From Gnetum montanum (Eukaryota; Streptophyta; Gnetopsida; Gnetales; Gnetaceae): a DNA stretch of 64,000 nt. Below, piece by piece: positions 1 to 11,582 of this stretch. The position numbers and the translations under genes were made by a program. The DNA lies in the NCBI GenBank assembly GCA_015680685.1, contig MNCI01001967.1, positions 367,598-431,597 of the forward strand, in the 5' to 3' direction. The notes under the pieces are model-generated. The model ran no database searches, was not told the DNA's origin, and worked only from the letters and a program-made list of their open reading frames with translations. The number at the start of each line of letters is the position of its first letter. The first letter of the stretch is position 1.

Positions 1-614
1 TTATTTATTTAATGTTATTTATTGCTTTCATAGCGCGGTGTGAGTACGACTTGGCTACGAGCGCCTATGGGTGTGTACGGCTAGTTAAGAAATCGGTTAC
101 TCATCGCAATTAGTCTCTCACCCTTAAACTCCTAGAAGCAGAACAAGTACGACTTGATTACAAGCATTTAAGTGTGATTGTTTGGTAGCCCAGTGGTGTA
201 GCTAGGGGGATCTATGTTTGGTAACCCAGTGGCGTATTTGGGGTTTGTGCTTGGTAATCCCAGTGGCGTACCTAGGCCTATGCTTGGTAGTCCCAGTGGT
301 AGTCGTGCACGAATTCCAAGATGTGTACGGTTGATCAAGGAATCGGTTGCTCGTCGCACTTAGGCTAGATTAGATTTTCTTACCTTTTCCCTCTTAGCTT
401 AGATTAATTAATATTATTTTCCATTGCCTTCAGGAGTAGCATAGATTAGGAACACATCACATATGCAAAACTAGTCTAGGTGGGAAGACAGCGAACTGCG
501 ACCTAAGGCTAACTATCTAGGTGCCACAACGAGTCCATCTGCAGAGTTCGACCGGATCGCACGTGTGACGCTCATTTCGTATGGTTGAGTGTAGGGGTAC
601 CTCGCCACTCATCA
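1..614 (+). repeat. Partial LTR (right end) of a Ty3/gypsy element, subfamily A/F
   Basis: The block ends with the same sequence as the other LTRs here (TTGAGTGTAGGGGTACCTCG then CCACTCATCA at 605-614) and aligns by eye along its whole length with the reverse complement of the solo LTR at 44305-45102, for example the segment around the lagged motif GGCTAGATTAGATT. Its left end lies outside the window. The sequence right after it is not a primer binding site, so it is a 3' LTR or a solo LTR in plus orientation. It shows no coding potential. Confidence 0.8.
181..305 (+). repeat. Short tandem repeat inside the LTR (4 copies, about 34 bp)
   Basis: Four imperfect copies start at 181, 217, 251 and 284. 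Each has the core TTGGTA(A/G)(C/T)CCCAGTGG(C/T)GTA followed by a variable T/G-rich tail. Other LTRs here carry only two related copies, for example near 2379-2425 and 44650-44700, so copy number varies within the family. Confidence 0.75.
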
Positions 615-1520
615 ATTTCCCCCAAATACCACTTACCACTGGATGTGATGATTAGCCACATGGGAGAATTTTGCAACTAAGTTCTGACTTCTTCTGGCGC
701 ACTTTCTAGGAATGGTCTGAAGTTTAATTATTAAAGGACTATTCGTTGTAGCTCTTTCAACTTGATAGCATCAAGGTAGGCCCTGGTCAAGATGACCTCA
801 AGCTATGGCACCCTCGCTGGAGTCTTGTCCCCACACAATTGTTCTATGGAAACCTCTTCTTCAAGAATCTGACAAATCGATTCCATGTTAGGTTCCTCGC
901 GAAGAGGGTGAGTTGGATGTGAGCCCTCTACGTGCTCCTGAGGTCATGTGCCCCATTCCCCTCCAGTTCTAAGTCACTTTTCTCGAGGTTATGATGGTCC
1001 TTCCTCCCTGGGATGCCTTGGTTTTGGTGCCATCTACAAGCATTACATAACCACAAATTAAAATGTGTGCATGTTGTCCAAAATGGCAATAATGTACCTC
1101 CCCATGATGGCAGGGCTAGGCTATGATAGTGACACATGCATCCTGAGTGTTATTGAATTAAAACTAATGCTTTGATTATTATGATGAGTTAAAACTAACT
1201 CTTTCATTAATCCTAAGAGGCGGTTGGATGGGGACAAACGGTAGGAAGGTTATGTGCTTGAGAAGGAGATTGGATGTAGAAAAGTTGAAAAACTCCCCTA
1301 GTGTTATGAGCAAATGGACAAAATTCAAAGGCATGACGGGCGTATATATAGTGGTTTGGGTGCTACATCGACGAGGCCGTGTAAATGGGGTTGTGTAAAC
1401 GTAGGTGGATGCGTGTATGGAGCCACGTCGACATAGCTATTTAGCTACGTTGACCACCATTGACCAATGAATTAAAGGCCCAAATCTAGAAATTTTAGCA
1501 TAAAACTAGAGTCATTTGAG
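615..1520 (-). repeat. Diverged LTR-like sequence, possibly the 3' LTR of element D
   Basis: This stretch has no credible gene. On the minus strand the part around 1330-1480 has the same order of features as the promoter part of the D LTR (22620-22778): TCGACG/GGCCTCGTCGA-type motifs followed by CACTATATATACG, where D has GGCCTCATCAACA then TACTATAAATATGCG. It also lies just beyond sequence that matches the 3' noncoding region of D. The remainder (615-1140) could not be matched to anything else in the window, and no clean LTR end was found, so the assignment is tentative. Confidence 0.35.
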
Positions 1521-1938
1521 AGTGTAGAGACCCGAGAACAATATGAAACAAAGAGGAAGGGATGTCAGTTGCAAAAGAAGAGTCAAATTTAAGAGAACAT
1601 CATAATATGGAGCTTGGGCGATGGGGAGCCTCACAATGGTCAGCATAGAAATAGTCACCATATTATATCAAAGGAGTAGGAGATTAACAAGCAGAACCAA
1701 AGGATATACAAGTGGGTCCTCCCCATAGTAGGCTCTGGCCTTGTTTTCCCTTGCACATCTTCAACCTAGGAGTCTGTGGACCCCATAGTTAATTAATGGT
1801 CACTGAGGGTTAATACTCATATGTTTGAGAATGAACCAAAGGATTTACAAGTAGCAGCAAACTAAGAGACACAATCGAAACATGAAACCAGTAGTGAGGT
1901 GAGAAATGAAGAGCAACAGATGAGGGGGAGAGCATGTG
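1521..1938 (-). mobile_element. 3' noncoding segment of element D, left of the B insertion
   Basis: Read on the minus strand, this continues the 3' noncoding region of element D across the B insertion. It matches the equivalent part of element C (about 39070-39330), including the stretch 'gagcctactatggggaggacccactt' against 'gagcctgctttgggaaggaccc' in C. It shows that B landed inside D. No gene is visible. Confidence 0.6.
1934..1938. repeat. Target-site duplication of element B, left copy (ATGTG)
   Basis: ATGTG directly precedes the TGATGAG start of the B 5' LTR. An identical ATGTG directly follows the CATCA end of the B 3' LTR at 14466-14470, as expected for integrase-mediated insertion. 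Confidence 0.85.
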
Positions 1939-2757
1939 TGATGAGCCGAGATATTGCGTATGTGATATCAGGTAAGCGATATCAGGGCGTTCCATACGAT
2001 ATCACGTATGCAATATCGGGGCCTACCTCATTGCCTATAAATAAGAGGTGGGCACACTTGATTTGGATAGTTAGTCTTAGTCCCTTACCCAAAATCTTGC
2101 CTTTTTCCTTTCCCAGAGTTAGAATTATTTCTGTGTGCCTGTAGTAGGATTCATAAAGTGAACGGATCTTTATTCCAGTATTGTGTACCTAAGCACACCT
2201 TGTGTATGGCAATAAATACAAACTTTGTGATAAACCTTGTAGCATTTAGAATTAATTAATTAATGTTCATTACTGTTACTTATTACTTTCCTTAGTTAAT
2301 TAATGTTCTCTCTCTCACCCTGCAACTCTCCTAAGTAAGCACATTCAGTACGATCACTTTGAGCATGTGTGTAGCACTTGGTAACCTAGTAATGATTAGC
2401 ATTTGGTAATCCCAGTAGTGTTGCAGTGGTTCAGGATGTGTATGGCAAGTGAGAATGGATGCTCATGTTAGGACTAGTTAAAGCATAATTAAGTAGTTAA
2501 ATTAAAATCAGTTAGTTATCTCTCTCCTCCCTTTGTAGCACTAGGACATAAAAATATAAAAACTACAAAAATCATGTGCCTCAAGTTTACTTAACCATAC
2601 AATCGTGCTATACAAGTAAGCTTGGGAAGACAATGATTGACTAACCTGTCCTTATTCCACAAAGGTGCGTAAGCACTTAGTCCTTGGAATTTGACCGGAT
2701 CATGTGTGTACGCTCGTATTCGTATGGTTGAGTGTAGGGATACCTTGCTGCTCATCA
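1939..2757 (+). repeat. 5' LTR of element B
   Basis: It starts TGATGAGCCGAG and ends GCTGCTCATCA (short inverted ends TGATG/CATCA) and is immediately followed by the primer binding site. U3 holds an array of GATATC-type dyads (about 1949-2020) followed by a TATA box. It matches the 3' LTR at 13595-14465 closely, but that copy carries extra dyad units. Confidence 0.9.
1949..2043 (+). promoter_or_regulatory. LTR promoter: GATATC dyad array plus TATA box
   Basis: Four or more (C/A)(G/A)ATATC(G/A) units occur between 1949 and 2020, among them ACGATATCACGTATGCAATA. They are followed by TATAAATA at 2036-2043. The TATA box and AAGAGG context are conserved in all related LTRs here, so this is the likely Pol II promoter of the element. 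Confidence 0.65.
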
Positions 2758-2758
2758 T

Positions 2759-2776
2759 TGATGCCATTGCTGGGGA
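2759..2776 (+). other. Primer binding site of element B (tRNA-Asp type)
   Basis: TGATGCCATTGCTGGGGA starts one base after the LTR. The complement of the plant tRNA-Asp 3' end plus CCA is TGGCGCCGTTGCCGGGGA. The four differences are all C-to-T or G-to-A transitions. Confidence 0.8.
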
Positions 2777-2896
2777 CTTTGTTGTTTGTTCACTAAGTAG
2801 AACTCAAGAAATATTTCACATCATTGGAACAAACCCTTAGGGTTGGTTATCTTACAATTGTTAAAAAGAAGAATATTGCACACTGAATAGACAATT

Positions 2897-5290
2897 ATGT
2901 CTCCTTCTTATGAGAGTGTTTCACCACCTAGGTTCAATACAGGGAACAATTGGAGGCATAGTACACATACTAATGATCCACCAGTACCCTAATAGTTTCA
3001 TGTGGTATATGTTCATCCAGATGAATATGTACCAAACCTTACCTTTATCCTCCATTAGGATGAACAACTGCGTTGGTGAGATTTAGAAGGTAACATAGTG
3101 TTACCTCTTGATCGCTTAGTCCCAAGCATGCTTCTTTGTGATCTCACACGAATTGGCATGTAGCACTTATAGGCAAAGTACGTTGTGCATGATCATGACT
3201 TGAGAGAATATTGACCCACTGAGGCATAACGTCAAAGGGATTTACAACAGGAGAGACGTCATGAATCCATGAAGGGGAAGTTATCTCTAAACTCCCTGCA
3301 TGTCATAAGTGAAAATGAGGGTGGTGGACCTACCTCAGGAGGTTTCCCACAAAATGATATTCCTCCCGTTGACTTTGGTCAAGGGGTTGTGTATCAGAAC
3401 CTTAATTCAACCATCCATAATCCAGGTTTTGATACCAATAGACATAAAGTGTTTGAAAAAGGAGCACACATGCATGACAAAGATGGACATGATAATCATA
3501 ATTGTGAGCGAGACTATGACCACCAAAGAGAAGGAAGCAGGCACCATCATGGTGACAGTCCTCCTTCTTCTTCACCTTCATCATCTCCTTCACCCTCTTC
3601 TTTAGGATTTGGACATAGTCATAAGGAAAAAGACCATGAGGATAATAGTAAGTGGAACAGAGATCACAGATGAAACAGTCGAGAAAGGGGACAAGGGCAT
3701 TCTAGAGAATCATAGCATGGAAAAAGGGAGAGTAGGGAATAACATAGGCATCATAGACACCACAGAAGGGACGATCATGATAAACCCCTACTTGCTACTC
3801 AATGTATGCTAGACATAACTGAGGCTGTTAGAGTTCCAAAAAGGCACCAAAAAGATAGTAGGATCAAAAAATTAAACATGAACAACATCCCACGATTTGA
3901 AGGGGGATACAATGCTGATCCTCAAAATCATCTATAAGCATTTCATGATGCATGTGCCATACAAAATATAGAAAATGAATGAAAAAAATTAAAGTTATTT
4001 CCACAGATACTAGTCAAAGAAGCAGAGAGCTGGTACCGATCCTTAGAACCAAAATCCATTCGTACGTGGAGTACTATGTTACAATTGTTCAACAATAAGT
4101 ACTAAATGTACTCCTGAGTGTCCAACCTATGAAAGCAAATCCAAGGATGGAAACAAGGAGGACATGAACCCTTGGATGCTGCCATGAGCTGATATTATGA
4201 ACTGTTACATTGTTGCCCTGGCCATGGTTACTTGCAAAGGAATTAACTATGCCATCTCATAGATGGGCTTAGGCATGAAACATGAAGAACCATTGGGACT
4301 TATGCCCAAGGAAGATTATCTAAGCTTAGGGCCCATCAAGTACAGAGATTATTGGAGCAAGTTTCTAAAGAGGAAGGTGAGCTAAGGAAAAGAGAGAGTG
4401 CGGAGGAATATAAAAGGGATCCTTCCCTCGAAAAGAAAGGAGTAAGATTTTGTAAGGATGAAGAAGAGTCACCACTCGAAGAGATGGTGAAGAGGAAAAG
4501 TTTGCCTATTCAAAAGTTGGCATCTAAAGTATCGACAAAGGTAGAACAAATGTGGGACTCCCTTGATAATAGATTTCAAACTGTTCTCAAAATAGTAGAG
4601 GAGTCTAGAGAGCAAGGTAGCGATCGCTAAAAGAGAAAAAAGAGAGAAGCTGAATATGCACGTAACAAGGGTAAGGGAAAAGTTGTCATCATCAAAGAGA
4701 TTGTGGATTCGGCTATAAACAATGATAGTGGATGCGAGATATGGCAATATGACCATCCTAAGGGATGTTGCCCTGTCATCTCACATTTGTAGGAGTTTGG
4801 GGTGTATGCACTCAACCCACGATTAAACAAAAGGAAAACACCTCAAAGGTTACCTTATCCTCAAGGTAACCCAAAATAGTTCCACCAACCCTTAACGTAT
4901 TATACAAGTGGAACTCCATCAAAACCAAGTGAGCAGTATTAACAATGGCAACACCCATAATCATGGGGAATGCCACCACCATGGCAACAGTATCCTTATC
5001 ATCAACCTGACCCATACGGATATTACGTGTAGTAGCCAATCTCTCCACGCGACTCTACTAGTCACGTCACTCCTCAACCTCACTACCAAGCCCATGAGTA
5101 CTATAGGACTCTTTCTCCTAGGGGTGATGTTCCACAAACATATCATCCTTCTCATCCAATTGTATCTCTTTCACCCATATCTCCATTACCACCTACTCCA
5201 GCTATGCAGGGTGAGCTCCCTGCCTAGCTGTAGCAACGTAGCACCATAAGGGCTGTTAACTCTCAATCTACTATTGGTTCTGACAACTGC
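2897..5290 (+). pseudogene. gag: Gag remnant of element B
   Basis: Gag would form the virus-like particle that packages the retrotransposon RNA. The likely start is ATG at 2897, whose first codons (MSPS-type) match the equivalent starts in C, D and E. Visible parts in order: an N-terminal region (to about 3260); an open stretch 3269-3673 with a His/Asp-rich then Ser/Pro-rich linker (HMHDKDGHDNHN, then SSSPSSSPSPSS); a capsid-type retrotransposon Gag domain around 3890-4300 with a SWYRSLEP-type motif at about 4030; a charged helical segment in the open stretch 4352-4630; and a knuckle-like CEIWQYDHPKGCC near 4735-4775, in which the second Cys is Trp. Multiple stops separate these pieces, so no full protein is possible. 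The assignment rests on synteny with C and E and on the preserved motifs. Confidence 0.8.
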
Positions 5291-5935
5291 ATGAAGAAAA
5301 GACCTTTCTTTAAAACCAATTGTCTAACTAAGCCCTTGCAACCACAAGCAGCTAACCCCTTAGATGCCTCATTACCAATCAAAACTTCGAAACTCCCTTC
5401 AAACCAAACACCATACCCAACGCATATGGTTATGTTGACACATGCCATTACTGATTGGATAAAAGCTGGCCATCTTCCTAGGAAATTCTCTAATCCTAGG
5501 AGTCCTCTTATATATCTACAAATCACTGGGAATGAACCGTGCAAGGCTCTTTTGGATTCAAGTTCTGGTGTCAACTTAATTTTCCAAGAAATGTACAAGG
5601 CCTAGAACCTGCCTCTGCTAAGAAAGAGGAACATTCATTTAGAGTTGGTCAACCAGTCCATCACTTTCCCATTAGGACTAGTGGAGGACATTGTTACCAC
5701 TATTTGTGGATGGTCATATCTAGCCAATTTCCTTGTGATTCAAGTCAACAACAGTAAGGGAAACTTCCCTATCATAATGGGAAGAGCATGGCTAAGCATA
5801 ATCGATGTGCACCTAAGAATTTGTGATCTTTCCCTATAAATATCCAAGAAAAATATGTTTGGAAAGATCGAGAAGAAGAAAGTTCTATACATCACATACA
5901 GTGACACAAGGTGTAATTGTGTGTAGAAGTCATGG
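5291..5935 (+). pseudogene. pol: Aspartic protease remnant of element B
   Basis: The retroelement protease cuts the Gag-Pol polyprotein. An open stretch 5291-5605 runs from a Pro/Asn-rich linker into the active-site region ALLDSSSGVNLI, where relatives read LLDSGS. Reading continues in the same frame past a single TAG (Trp in relatives) through NQSITFPLGLVEDI and the flap/C-terminal IIMGRAWLSIID at about 5770-5810. The DSSSG sequence, instead of D-S/T-G, makes the active site doubtful even without the stops. Length and order match elements C, D and E. Confidence 0.8.
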
Positions 5936-6134
5936 TTTGTACAAAATTTAACATTGCCTACATGCAATCAGTGTGCACAGGTAACTAATATACAAAGATG
6001 CTTATATGCAGCAACCACAAGACAAGAAGGCATCCAATGACTGACAGCTAATCAAGAGAGCAGTTCAACTATATGCATGGAACCAATTGAGGGTTTGACT
6101 TGCACTTACATCAATAGCATAGACACATTAGAGC

Positions 6135-7720
6135 ATGTCCATTTCCAACTTCCAAGTCTTGACATTGAAAATATCAAAGTTGGAAATCCCTGATAAGTTT
6201 AAGCAGGAGCCCCTTGAGCTAAAACCATTACCCACTGGTATGGAATACATGTTTCTCAAGAATGAAAAATTAGTAATTATTAATGCTAAGCTCACTCCGC
6301 AACAAAAAGAGAGACTGCTGAAGGTGATAAACAAATGGTGAAAAGCCTTTGCTTGGTCATATCCCAAATTAACAAGAATAGATCCTAGGATATGCCAACA
6401 TAGAATTTACACTAATCCCTCCATGATGCCTTGAAGACAACCACAAAGGCAACTTAACCCAAAGCTTAAGAAAGTGATTACGAAAGAAATTGAATAGCTT
6501 CTAAAAGCTGGGTTCATATACCCCATTGCTGATAGTGAATGGGTTAGTTCCTTAGTTATTATGCCAAAAAAGGGAGGTAAATGGAGAGTGTGCATAGATT
6601 TTAGGCTATTGAATATGGCAACATTCAAAGACCACTTTTCGTTGCCATTCATTGACCAAGTCTTAGATACCATTTTCAGGGCATCGCTACTATAGTTTTC
6701 TGGATGGGTACAGTGGGTACAACCAAATACAAATAACCCCAAAAGACCAAGCCAAGACTACGTTCACCAGTCCTTGGGGAACATTTTCGTACAAATAGAT
6801 GTTTTTTGGCTTGTGCAATGACCTTGCAACGTTTCAATGATTAGTCCTAAGCATATTCTAGCAGTAGATAGGAAATGGTGTGGAAGTCTTCATGGATGAC
6901 TTCTCCACTCATGGAGTGAACTTTGATCAAGCCTTGGACCGGTTAGAGTAAGTACTAAAGTAATGTGTGGAAACCAATTTAAGGCTCAACTGGCAAAAAA
7001 GCCATTTAATGGTCTAAGAAGGCATAGTATTAGGGCATAAAATCTTACAAATAGGGATAGAGGTAGACCCCAAAAAGATCAAAGTTATCCAAGGAATCAC
7101 TCAGCAACCTGAAACTGTAAAAGATATCCAATCATTCCTTGGACACACTAGCTACTACAAAAGGTTTATTGAGAACTTTTCAAAGGTTGCAAAACCATTG
7201 GTTGAACTAACGAAAAAGGATGTACCTTTCGAATCGATCAGGGGATGCGAACTAGCTTTCCAAAATTTAAAACAGAAGCTCGTAGAAACACCCATTCTAC
7301 AAGCTCCTGACTAGTCTAGACCATTCCACATAATGACTAATGCATCCAACTATGCTTTAGGAGTCGTACTTACATAATTAGATGACCAAAAATGTCCTTA
7401 TTACATCCATTGTGCAAGTAGGAGTATTTCTAGTGCACAACTCAACTACACTACAATAGAGAAAGAATTAATGGCTGTAGTGTTTGCACTAGAAAAATTT
7501 AGGCACTATGTCTTGGGCTATAAGGTATTTGTGCACAAAGATCATAGTGCAATAAGGTTCTTAATGAATAAACCAATGGTGAGCCCTCACATCATATGAT
7601 GGCTCGTAATCTTACAAGAGTTCAATCTTACAATGATTGATCGTAAAGGCACTGAGAACGTAGTTGTTGATCCATTTATCTCGGTTGCGATAGGACAACA
7701 AAGAGGATGAATATCCACTC
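6135..7720 (+). pseudogene. pol: Reverse transcriptase and RNase H remnant of element B
   Basis: This region would copy the element RNA into DNA and degrade the RNA strand. RT motifs in order: the N-terminal open stretch 6135-6341, WRVCIDFRLLN near 6580-6610, a frameshift near 6675, FGLCND near 6810, and the catalytic FMDDF at 6889-6903 (YVDD box). The tether SFLGHTSYYKRF follows near 7130-7170. RNase H follows with NYALG at about 7350, TIEKELMAVVFAL at about 7455 and KGTENVVV near 7660. In the first RNase H motif the catalytic Asp seen in C (MIDTSNYALG) is replaced (MTNASNYALG), so RNase H would be dead. Numerous stops and at least one frameshift are present; the closest relative in the window is C. 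Confidence 0.88.
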
Positions 7721-7839
7721 TCTGATTGTTTCCATGATGAACTCCTCTTTGCAAGTGTAGTAACTAATCAATTAACCATAGAGACAAACTAGTATAGTAG
7801 TATTCTCAACTATCTCCTTACAGAACAAACATCACAAGA

Positions 7840-9013
7840 GTTAGATGCTAAAAAGAAACAACAATTTCTTCACCGAGCTAAGTATTTTATGGAAATCAAC
7901 GGGAAACTTTATAAAGTATGCCCTGATGGCTTAGTTCAATGGTGTGTTCCAGATATAGATTAATTACGAGTTCTCCAAGACACTCATGAGGATCCTTGTG
8001 GGGGTCATTATGCTGGGAGATGAACAATCCTTAAAATCCTACTTGTAGGATATTATTAGCCTACATTGTTCTAGGATGCCCATTATTTTGTCCAATCTTG
8101 TGAGCACTGTCAATGTGATGGGGTAATGACTACTAGAATGGAGAGTTTGCAACAATGGATTCAACCTTTAGAACCCTTCAACATCTGGGGAATTGATTTT
8201 ATGGAGCCTATTACACCAATGTTCAATGGAAAAGCTTACATCATTGTTGATGTTAACTACTTTACAAAATGGGTAGAAGCAACCATTGTTAAGGATTGTA
8301 TATCATCTACAGCTGCACAATTTGTTCAACAACAAATCATAAACAGGTTTGGTGTGCCTCGTGCACTTATTTCTGACAATGGCACACATTTTACATGTGT
8401 AACTTTTCGGAAGCTATTGCAATGCTTAGGGGTTGAGCACAAACTGACTACACCATATCACCTTCAAGTAAATGGTCAAGCTAAGGTCACTAATAAGGAG
8501 ATTACAAAGATATTAACAAGAACTATTAGCAAGTATAGGTGAGATTGGAGCACCAAGTTGAACGATGCTCTTTGGGCATACTGCTCCACATGGAAACTCC
8601 CTATAGGCTACTCTCCTTATGAGTTAGTGTACGAAAAACTTCCAATGCTTTCCATTCAAGCAGAACTCCATACACTATCTATAGCGTGTGATCTCAACCT
8701 TGACCTTGATTTAGCACAAAAAGAACGGTTAATGATACTTAACTTGCTAGATGAGAATCGATCAGCCACCCTGTCATCTAATGAATTGGACAAGGCCTTC
8801 AGTAAACGACATCATGACCTGAAAATTAGGAAAGTTAAATATCAACTAGGAGATAAGGTTCTGTATAGGAATCCCACACATGTGCCACAATGCACTAAAT
8901 TTCAAATGCTATGGGAAGGACCTTATATTATTTATGCAAATTTTCCTTCAGGGGCCATGATGATTTACAAACCTAAGAGCCCAGATAAGAAATTGTTGGT
9001 CAACATCCAATAG
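7840..9013 (+). pseudogene. pol: Integrase remnant of element B
   Basis: Integrase inserts the cDNA into the host genome. The HHCC zinc region (HEDPCGGHY near 7985-8015 and SCEHCQCDG near 8095-8120) keeps its Cys residues but has stops between them. The catalytic core is open at 8126-8542 and shows the D,D,E set: GIDFMEP, then ISDNGTHF, then VTNKEI. After one stop a second open stretch (8558-9013) carries the C-terminal domain with WEGPYII, the GPY/F module typical of several Ty3/gypsy lineages. Its substitutions relative to C include GPITPM to EPITPM. It is the best-preserved domain of B and gives the clearest evidence for element orientation. Confidence 0.88.
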
Positions 9014-9719
9014 AACAAACCTTTCCATGAGCCTAGGATAGCCAGTAGCAATGCTACCTTAGTTGGTGGACAACCTTGCTCATTATTTTGAATCTCCTCC
9101 TTCCAACTCAATCATGGGGGAGATGGCCACCAATGCTAACCATTCAAATCCCTTAGTTCCTTTTTTATTTCTGTTTTACACATTTTTGTTTTACATATCT
9201 TTTCAATTTTACTTATTTTTGTTTTACACCATCATTCATATTTTTTCCTATTTCTTTTTTTGATTTACTTTCATTCATCATACAATAAGTGCTCATGATG
9301 GTGGATTGTACTATAATGGTGTTGATTGTTAATGTTTGGTTTTTACCTTTGATTTTCAATGTTGATGCTAGGATGTGGTTCTTTTGATAAAACAGGCAAT
9401 GAGTCCACGTCATCCATTCATCCATTCAACTCTATGGTCTAGCTTTGTTTTGGAAGTGTGTTGTCACTCTTTTTTTAAATAAAATTATTAATGAATTGAT
9501 GACTTGGTATTCCTCAAATCGAGGAAGGACTCAATGGATGAAAAGGATGTGACTTCAAAGGAATTCGATGCACATGTGTTGGCTATTCTCTTGGGTGCTT
9601 GGATGCTTTTCACAGGTTTTTCGCCATTTTTCCATTGATCAAATATCAAGAAGCTGAGTGAATAAAAATAAGTCTTTTCATGGTGTGGTTCTCATGTGAA
9701 AAAAAAACTGGTGAGAATT
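9014..9719 (+). other. 3' noncoding region of element B, first part
   Basis: This stretch is noncoding and T-rich (TTTTGTTTTACA repeats at 9170-9250). It aligns with 38140-38770 of element C, including the 'ggactcaa' and 'gtgagaattcaaag' blocks. No envelope-like ORF is present; short ORFs here are low-complexity or unrelated between copies. Confidence 0.75.
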
Positions 9720-9724
9720 CAAAG
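9720..9724. repeat. Target-site duplication of insertion G, left copy (CAAAG)
   Basis: CAAAG occurs here and at 12482-12486 on either side of G. Element C has a single uninterrupted copy at the equivalent place (TTCAAAGCACACCCC, near 38758). Confidence 0.85.
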
Positions 9725-10068
9725 TGTTGGCGACCGTTTGGGATGCGACCGCCAACGAGTGTCCTCGAACAGGATTTAGGTGCCTGCTGGTCTCTGGCAA
9801 CACCAAGGCCCAGATACCTCCAAATAAACTCAGTAGTTAATGTGAGTATGTGTGTGTGCTGTTGCGGCGTGTGGTTGTGAGAAATGTAACGATTGCATTG
9901 TATGTAAACTACAAATGACTTACTTTAAAGAGATTCAGTCAACTTTGCCAAGTACTGTGAGTTATTGAAAATTTCTTATTTTGTTCAACTGCCTAGTCTA
10001 TGCGGTCCTTATAATACCTACTTGTAACAAATAAAATTTTGCAAAAACATTTGAGCACAACTTCGCAA

Positions 10069-10497
10069 NNNNNNNNNNNNNNNNNNNNNNNNNNNNNNNN
10101 NNNNNNNNNNNNNNNNNNNNNNNNNNNNNNNNNNNNNNNNNNNNNNNNNNNNNNNNNNNNNNNNNNNNNNNNNNNNNNNNNNNNNNNNNNNNNNNNNNNN
10201 NNNNNNNNNNNNNNNNNNNNNNNNNNNNNNNNNNNNNNNNNNNNNNNNNNNNNNNNNNNNNNNNNNNNNNNNNNNNNNNNNNNNNNNNNNNNNNNNNNNN
10301 NNNNNNNNNNNNNNNNNNNNNNNNNNNNNNNNNNNNNNNNNNNNNNNNNNNNNNNNNNNNNNNNNNNNNNNNNNNNNNNNNNNNNNNNNNNNNNNNNNNN
10401 NNNNNNNNNNNNNNNNNNNNNNNNNNNNNNNNNNNNNNNNNNNNNNNNNNNNNNNNNNNNNNNNNNNNNNNNNNNNNNNNNNNNNNNNNNNNNNNNN
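10069..10497. other. Assembly gap (429 N)
   Basis: This is a run of unknown bases inside insertion G. Apparent long open frames across it are artefacts. Confidence 1.
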
Positions 10498-10759
10498 AGC
10501 ACCATGACAAAGAGGCTGAAATCTTTCCTTTAGCAAGCCATCTTACAAGCAATCGTCTTTACAAATCTTCTTTGCAAATGCTCTTCTCAAGACCCCAAGG
10601 TGTCTTCAGCTGAGAGCCTAAGTGCTAACTAGTAGCCTTCAAAGTGTGAAGTATGAGACCTCCCAAAAGTCTCTTCTCCAAATTATCCTTCAAAATTCCT
10701 CCCCAAGAATTGAGATTCCAAAATTTTCCCCCCTCTCTTCCTCCTTGACCCCTGAAGCC

Positions 10760-10767
10760 TTTTTATA
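10760..10767 (-). promoter_or_regulatory. Candidate TATA box of insertion G
   Basis: The minus strand reads CCCTATAAAAAGGCTTCAGG, a strong TATA context, followed downstream by purine-rich leader-like sequence up to the gap. This supports a minus-strand LTR promoter. Confidence 0.45.
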
Positions 10768-11126
10768 GGGTTCAAAGGTAGGTAGGGAAGTTACATATTT
10801 AAAAATATCTCACCTAACTTCTCTCCCAAGTAACTTGGACAACCAATTAGAAGATTACTTGCCCAACAAGTTAGGAGGAAGTTATGTAGTTAGGGAGTTA
10901 GGAAGTTATACATAGAATTAGGAGACATTTATGCTAACATTAATATTTATATTAAATGTAATGTGATAAATAAATATTTTAACATCAATATTGTAAATAT
11001 TTTTCGGGTAGTAACTTATATATAGAATAATGTTTTAAAATAATATTTTATGACTTGGGATAATTAAAGGCAAGTCTTCTAAAACAGGGCTTCACACTAT
11101 ATGTACTTTATTAATGGTTGTTATAT

Positions 11127-11582
11127 CTATATATATGTATATATGTAGATTAATTTGTAAGATATTTTAGTCACCCGATGCTTTTGTAAAGTTATATACG
11201 AGTGGTAGTAATGAAATAATTTTACATATATCTTGGTGAAAGTGGCAAAGTTAATGAATGGGTTAAAATAATTTTTCTTTGTCTTCCCTGGTAAATCGCA
11301 TGGATAATCGGCAACAGTTCCAAAACAGTAGGCGTAATCGGTTGGTTCGTTTTCTCCTTTCTCTGCACAAAACCTGTAAAAATCAACACATGTTCTATCC
11401 AAGATCCGAAGTGCTGTATCACCCAAACCATATGTTTGAACCAACACCGCAAAATTGTAGCCAACTGCCATCGCGGGAGAAGGCTCTGCCGCTGCATCTG
11501 GGATTTCTGTTTTACCCCAAATTGGCTTAGGGCTTCCTACGTTTTTGAATTTTTTTTCTTGAATTGTCACCGCCATTGTCAT
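11127..11582 (-). pseudogene. Unrecognised exon-like ORF inside insertion G
   Basis: An ATG at 11582 opens 151 codons. The first hundred look like ordinary protein sequence (for example GDTALRILDRTCVDFYRFC and YCFGTVADYPCDLPGK); the last fifty are low-complexity Lys/Tyr/Ile-rich and look like intron or untranslated sequence. Just upstream on the minus strand is a pyrimidine tract ending in TTTTTGTTGCAG at about 11683, a good 3' splice site, so an exon may begin there rather than at the ATG. A further coding-like stretch (SRIYVADSPNVEPKFVECVG) lies at about 11850-11960 on the same strand. I do not recognise the protein family. It may be a captured host gene fragment; chance openness is the alternative. 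Confidence 0.35.

Noticed and set aside
168-359. A minus-strand ORF with repeated GLP motifs
   Set aside because: It is the translation of the short tandem repeat in the LTR, not a protein gene.
9993-10552. Several long open frames of 160-180 codons on both strands
   Set aside because: They consist almost entirely of unknown bases from the 429-N gap.
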